The notes under the pieces are model-generated. The model was not told the DNA's origin, did not search any database, and saw only the letters and a list, made by a program, of their open reading frames with translations. Shown here one piece after another: positions 61,064 to 64,000 of a stretch of DNA of 64,000 nt. Where the stretch lies: contig QFNE01000010.1 in NCBI GenBank assembly GCA_003240735.1, forward strand, positions 31,723 through 95,722, read 5' to 3'. The DNA is from Paracoccus denitrificans (GTDB lineage: Bacteria; Pseudomonadota; Alphaproteobacteria; Rhodobacterales; Rhodobacteraceae). Numbering within the stretch: position 1 is the first letter of the stretch; each line of letters starts with the position of its first letter. Made by a program: the position numbers and the translations under genes.

Positions 61064-62032
61064 TTAGTGACGGTGATCGTGCGCGTGGTCGTGTAAATCC
61101 TCGGTGTGTTCGTGATCGCCGATGTCGTCGGCGGCGCAGCCGTCTTCTGGCCCCTCCACCTCGATCGTGCTGTGGGTGATCCCGAACTCGCTTGCCAGCT
61201 TGGCCTTTACGGCGCGCAGGACAGCGGGCCGGTCGCCGTCCACCACCAGATGCATTTCGGCCGAGATCCGGCGTTCGTCGATCTGCCACAGGTGCAGATG
61301 GTGCATGTCGCGGACACCCGGCACAGCGGTGACAGTGGCGCGCAAGGCCGCGTGGTCGATCCCCTGCGGGGCGCCCAGCATCATCAGGCGCAGTAGCGGG
61401 CCCAGATCGCCCTTGATATGCCACAGGATCACGACCGAGATCAGCAGCGTCAGGATCGGGTCGGCAATGCGCCAGCCGAAAGCCCAGATCAGAACGCCCC
61501 CCAAAAGGACCGCAACGGACACCCCGGCATCGGCCAGGTTGTGCAGATACGCCGCGCGGATGTTCATGCTTTCCTTGGCATAGCGTAGCGTCAGCCAAGC
61601 CGTCCAAAGATCGACGAGCAGCGCGAACAGGGCCAGTGCGATCACAACGCTGCTGTTGACGCTGGGCGGGTCGGCCAGTCGGCCAAACGCCTCGACCATC
61701 AGCCAGACGGATATCACGATCAGCGCCAAATAATTGACGAACGCGGCGATAATTTCGGCGCGGCCCCAGCCAAAGCTCATCTGGGGGCTGGCGGGGCGGC
61801 GCGCCAAGCGACGCGCGCCGACGGCCAGAACCAGCGCCAAGGCGTCAGACAGGTTATGCACCCCGTCCGCCATCAGCGCGACGGAATCGGCCCACCAGCC
61901 GCCACCGATCTGCGCGAATGTCAGGGCCAGATTGATGACGACGGCCCACATCAAGGGGCCGTCCTGCAACGTCTCTCCGTGGGAATGGGAATGGGAATGC
62001 GAATGGCCAGAATGGCCGTGATCATGCGGCAT
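61064..62032 (-). CDS. Cation diffusion facilitator metal exporter, zinc type
   Basis: The 322-residue inner-membrane transporter exports zinc or related divalent metals by proton antiport. It has a His-rich cytosolic N-terminus (MPHDHGHSGHSHSHSHSHG), six transmembrane segments with the metal-site motifs ADGVHNLSDALAL (HxxxD in TM2) and AYLHNLADAGVSV (HxxxD in TM5), and a His-rich C-terminus (HDHAHDHRH). Two HxxxD sites are typical of zinc-preferring members. GAGGTGATTTG precedes the ATG, and a TTG one codon earlier is ignored. Confidence 0.93.
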   Translation of the reverse strand: MPHDHGHSGHSHSHSHSHGETLQDGPLMWAVVINLALTFAQIGGGWWADSVALMADGVHNLSDALALVLAVGARRLARRPASPQMSFGWGRAEIIAAFVNYLALIVISVWLMVEAFGRLADPPSVNSSVVIALALFALLVDLWTAWLTLRYAKESMNIRAAYLHNLADAGVSVAVLLGGVLIWAFGWRIADPILTLLISVVILWHIKGDLGPLLRLMMLGAPQGIDHAALRATVTAVPGVRDMHHLHLWQIDERRISAEMHLVVDGDRPAVLRAVKAKLASEFGITHSTIEVEGPEDGCAADDIGDHEHTEDLHDHAHDHRH

Positions 62033-62101
62033 CAAATCACCTCAAGCAGCCGCCACGCGCCCGGCATGGCCCGTTCCGCCAGACTATGGATCAGGCCGGG
62101 G

Positions 62102-64000
62102 TCAGTGCGCCTCGGCCCAGTTCTGCCCCGACCCCGCGTCCACCACCAAGGGAACGGACAGATGCACGGCCGGTGCCGCCGCAGTTTCCATCACTTCACG
62201 CGCCACGGCAATAAGGGGATCGACGGCGTCGATATCGGCCTCGAACACGAGTTCGTCGTGCACCTGCATCAGCATGCGTGCGGGCATCCCTTCGATCGCC
62301 GCGGGCATGCGGATCATCGCGCGGCGGATGATATCGGCGGCGGTGCCCTGAATGGGCGCGTTGATCGCCGCGCGGCGCGCTCCACCTGCAGCCGGTCCGC
62401 TGCTGGAAATGCCCGGGGTGTGCATCCGGCGTCCGAACAGCGTCCGGACAAATCCGTCGCGCTTGGCCGCTGCGACCGTGTCGTTCATATAGGCGCGGAT
62501 TTCGGGGAAGCGTTCAAAGTATGTGTCGATGAACAGCTGTGCCTCGGCCCGCGGGATGCGCAGATTTCGCGCCAGACCGAAGCTGGAAATGCCGTAGATG
62601 ACGCCAAAGTTGATCGCCTTGGCACGACGGCGAATCATGGGGTCCATCCCCTCGACCGGAACGCCGAACATCTGGTTTGCGGTCATGGCGTGAATGTCGA
62701 TGCCGTCCGAGAATGCCTGCTTCAGCGCCGGGATTTCCGCGATATGGGCCAGGATGCGAAGCTCGATCTGGCTGTAATCCAGACTGATCAGGCGTTTGCC
62801 TTCCGGGGCCACGAACGCCTCGCGGATGCGGCGGCCCTCCTCGGTCCGGACGGGGATGTTCTGCAGGTTCGGATCGGTCGACGACAGGCGTCCCGTCTGC
62901 GCCCCGGTGATCGAATAGCTGGTGTGCACACGCCCTGTGTCACGGTTGACGAAGGTCGGCAGCGCATCGGTATAGGTCGATTTCAGCTTGGATATCTGGC
63001 GCCAGTCCAGCACGCGGGCCGGCAGTTCGTGGCCCTCGGCGGCCAGATCCTCCAGCACATCGGCGCTGGTCGACAACGCGCCCGACTTGCCGGTCTTGGC
63101 CCCGGTCAGGCCCATCTGGTTGAACAGGATGTCGCCCAACTGCTTGGGCGAGCCCAGGTTGAACTTGCCCCCTGCCAGCTCGTGCGCCTCGTCTTCCAAC
63201 CGGGCCATCGACTGGGCGAAATTGCCAGACATGCGGGACAGATGTTCGGCGTTGATCTGGACGCCTGTCATTTCCATCTCGGCAAGCACCTCGATCATCG
63301 GTTTTTCCAGCGTCTCATAAACGGTGGTGACGCCAGCCGGTGGCAGTTGCGGGCGGAAGATCTGGTAAAGCCGCCAGGTGATCTCGGCATCTTCGGCGGC
63401 ATAGGCCGTCGCCTTGTCGATCGGAACCTGATCGAATGTGATCTGGCTTTTGCCTGACCCGATCAGGTCCTTGATCGGCTGGCAGCGATGGCCGACGTAT
63501 TTGTCGGCCAGCTCGTCCATGCCGTGGTTATGACTGCCCGCGTTCAGGGCATAGCTCATCAGCATCGTATCTTCGACCGGGGTCATGCGGATGCCGTTCC
63601 GGGCCAGGATCTTCCAGTCGTACTTGGCGTTGTGCAGGATTTTCACCGTCGCCGGGTCCTCCAGCACGGGTTTCAGCATTGCAAGCGCCTCGGCCGCATC
63701 CATCTGACCTTCGGCACGCGATCCACCGCCGAAAAGATCGGCGGCGCCGGTGACGTGGTTCAGCGGGATATAGGCCGCCATTCCGACCGCGGGTGACAGG
63801 GATACGCCGACCAGCTCGGCCGTCATCTCGTCCAGACTGGTGGTTTCGGTATCGATGGCGACCGCGCCCTGCTGACGGATCGCGTCCAGCCATTTCGCCA
63901 ACGTGTCCGCGTCGCGGATCGTCACGTAGGACGTGCAATCGACGGGCGGAAACTCGGGTGCTGCGGGTGCATCGGCTGCGGGTGGTGGCGGTGGCGCGTC
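62102..64000 (-). CDS. polA: DNA polymerase I (5' end cut by window)
   Basis: PolA fills gaps and removes RNA primers during replication and repair. The frame is open to the right window edge, giving 632 residues of a protein that is normally near 930; the missing N-terminus is the 5'-3' exonuclease domain. Visible parts are the proline-rich linker (APPPPPAADAPAAPEFPP), the 3'-5' exonuclease domain with intact acidic residues (VAIDTETTSLDEM, ILHNAKYDWKI, YAAEDAEITWRLY), and the polymerase domain with motif A (LDYSQIELRILAH), the O-helix (RRAKAINFGVIYGIS) and motif C (QVHDELVFE). The internal GTG at VTIRD is not the start. Confidence 0.97.
   Translation of the reverse strand, partial: DAPPPPPAADAPAAPEFPPVDCTSYVTIRDADTLAKWLDAIRQQGAVAIDTETTSLDEMTAELVGVSLSPAVGMAAYIPLNHVTGAADLFGGGSRAEGQMDAAEALAMLKPVLEDPATVKILHNAKYDWKILARNGIRMTPVEDTMLMSYALNAGSHNHGMDELADKYVGHRCQPIKDLIGSGKSQITFDQVPIDKATAYAAEDAEITWRLYQIFRPQLPPAGVTTVYETLEKPMIEVLAEMEMTGVQINAEHLSRMSGNFAQSMARLEDEAHELAGGKFNLGSPKQLGDILFNQMGLTGAKTGKSGALSTSADVLEDLAAEGHELPARVLDWRQISKLKSTYTDALPTFVNRDTGRVHTSYSITGAQTGRLSSTDPNLQNIPVRTEEGRRIREAFVAPEGKRLISLDYSQIELRILAHIAEIPALKQAFSDGIDIHAMTANQMFGVPVEGMDPMIRRRAKAINFGVIYGISSFGLARNLRIPRAEAQLFIDTYFERFPEIRAYMNDTVAAAKRDGFVRTLFGRRMHTPGISSSGPAAGGARRAAINAPIQGTAADIIRRAMIRMPAAIEGMPARMLMQVHDELVFEADIDAVDPLIAVAREVMETAAAPAVHLSVPLVVDAGSGQNWAEAH

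Noticed and set aside
61856..63457. 533-codon plus-strand reading frame opposite polA
   Set aside because: Antisense of conserved polymerase motifs with shadow-like composition and no motifs.

Overview
The window is chromosomal DNA from an alphaproteobacterium, most likely of the order Rhodobacterales (Roseobacter/Rhodobacter group). The evidence is the high GC content, the C4-type 5-aminolevulinate synthase (hemA), System I cytochrome c maturation genes (ccmE, ccmF, ccmH), a gene-transfer-agent type muramidase/holin pair, alphaproteobacterial small families (DUF3572, DUF4169, SspB, CarD, zf-CHCC) and a divergent choline uptake/oxidation locus. I see no insertion sequences, prophage structural genes, CRISPR arrays or rRNA genes. 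Gene density is high and almost everything is core or common accessory metabolism. Both ends are cut: purL at the left edge lacks its C-terminus and polA at the right edge lacks its N-terminus.

Layout, 1-12.6 kb: purL (-); a LysR regulator divergent from a fused indolepyruvate ferredoxin oxidoreductase; murI; ccmE; a muramidase-holin lysis pair behind a TTAA-N7-TTAA (CtrA-type) box; DUF983 and NUDIX genes; then ccmF-ccmH on the other strand. 12.6-18.3 kb is a signalling block: a PleD-like diguanylate cyclase (-), DUF3572, an H-NOX-like protein that lacks its heme ligand, and a coupled GGDEF cyclase, followed by ferredoxin, purU and phzF. 18.4-24.4 kb (-): typA with an SD-masking leader hairpin, an unannotated 24-residue membrane peptide, nucleoside hydrolase, metallophosphoesterase, a lipid kinase and an orphan polyamine-type binding protein. 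24.4-37.9 kb: carD, an M20 dipeptidase, hemA, a RodZ-like protein, ispG, a DsbA-like protein, an aminotransferase, a cell-wall amidase, PBP1A and prfB.

38-46 kb: a small hydrophilic protein, a patatin, tyrS-psuK-psuG (-), anmK (+), and two consecutive exported PRC-barrel proteins. 46-50 kb: two identical tRNA-Asp genes, sspB, fumC, DUF4169, a ribbon-helix-helix protein, yebC and a LysE/ArgO exporter. 50-57 kb: the complete choline-to-glycine-betaine system, with the ABC transporter choXWV divergent from betI-betB-betA and a TetR-type operator between them. 57-64 kb: a sulfotransferase divergent from a GT14/DUF5928 glycosyltransferase across a perfect palindrome, then HIT, ABC ATPase, zf-CHCC, a CDF metal exporter and polA.

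The most interesting biology is regulatory. There is a CtrA-type box directly in front of the lysis pair, which is embedded among ccm genes. An H-NOX/diguanylate cyclase pair has lost the usual heme-binding residues. The typA leader looks able to hide its own ribosome binding site. A divergent sulfotransferase/branching-glycosyltransferase pair suggests a sulfated surface glycan. All functional calls come from reading motifs in the translated sequence; no database search was run.
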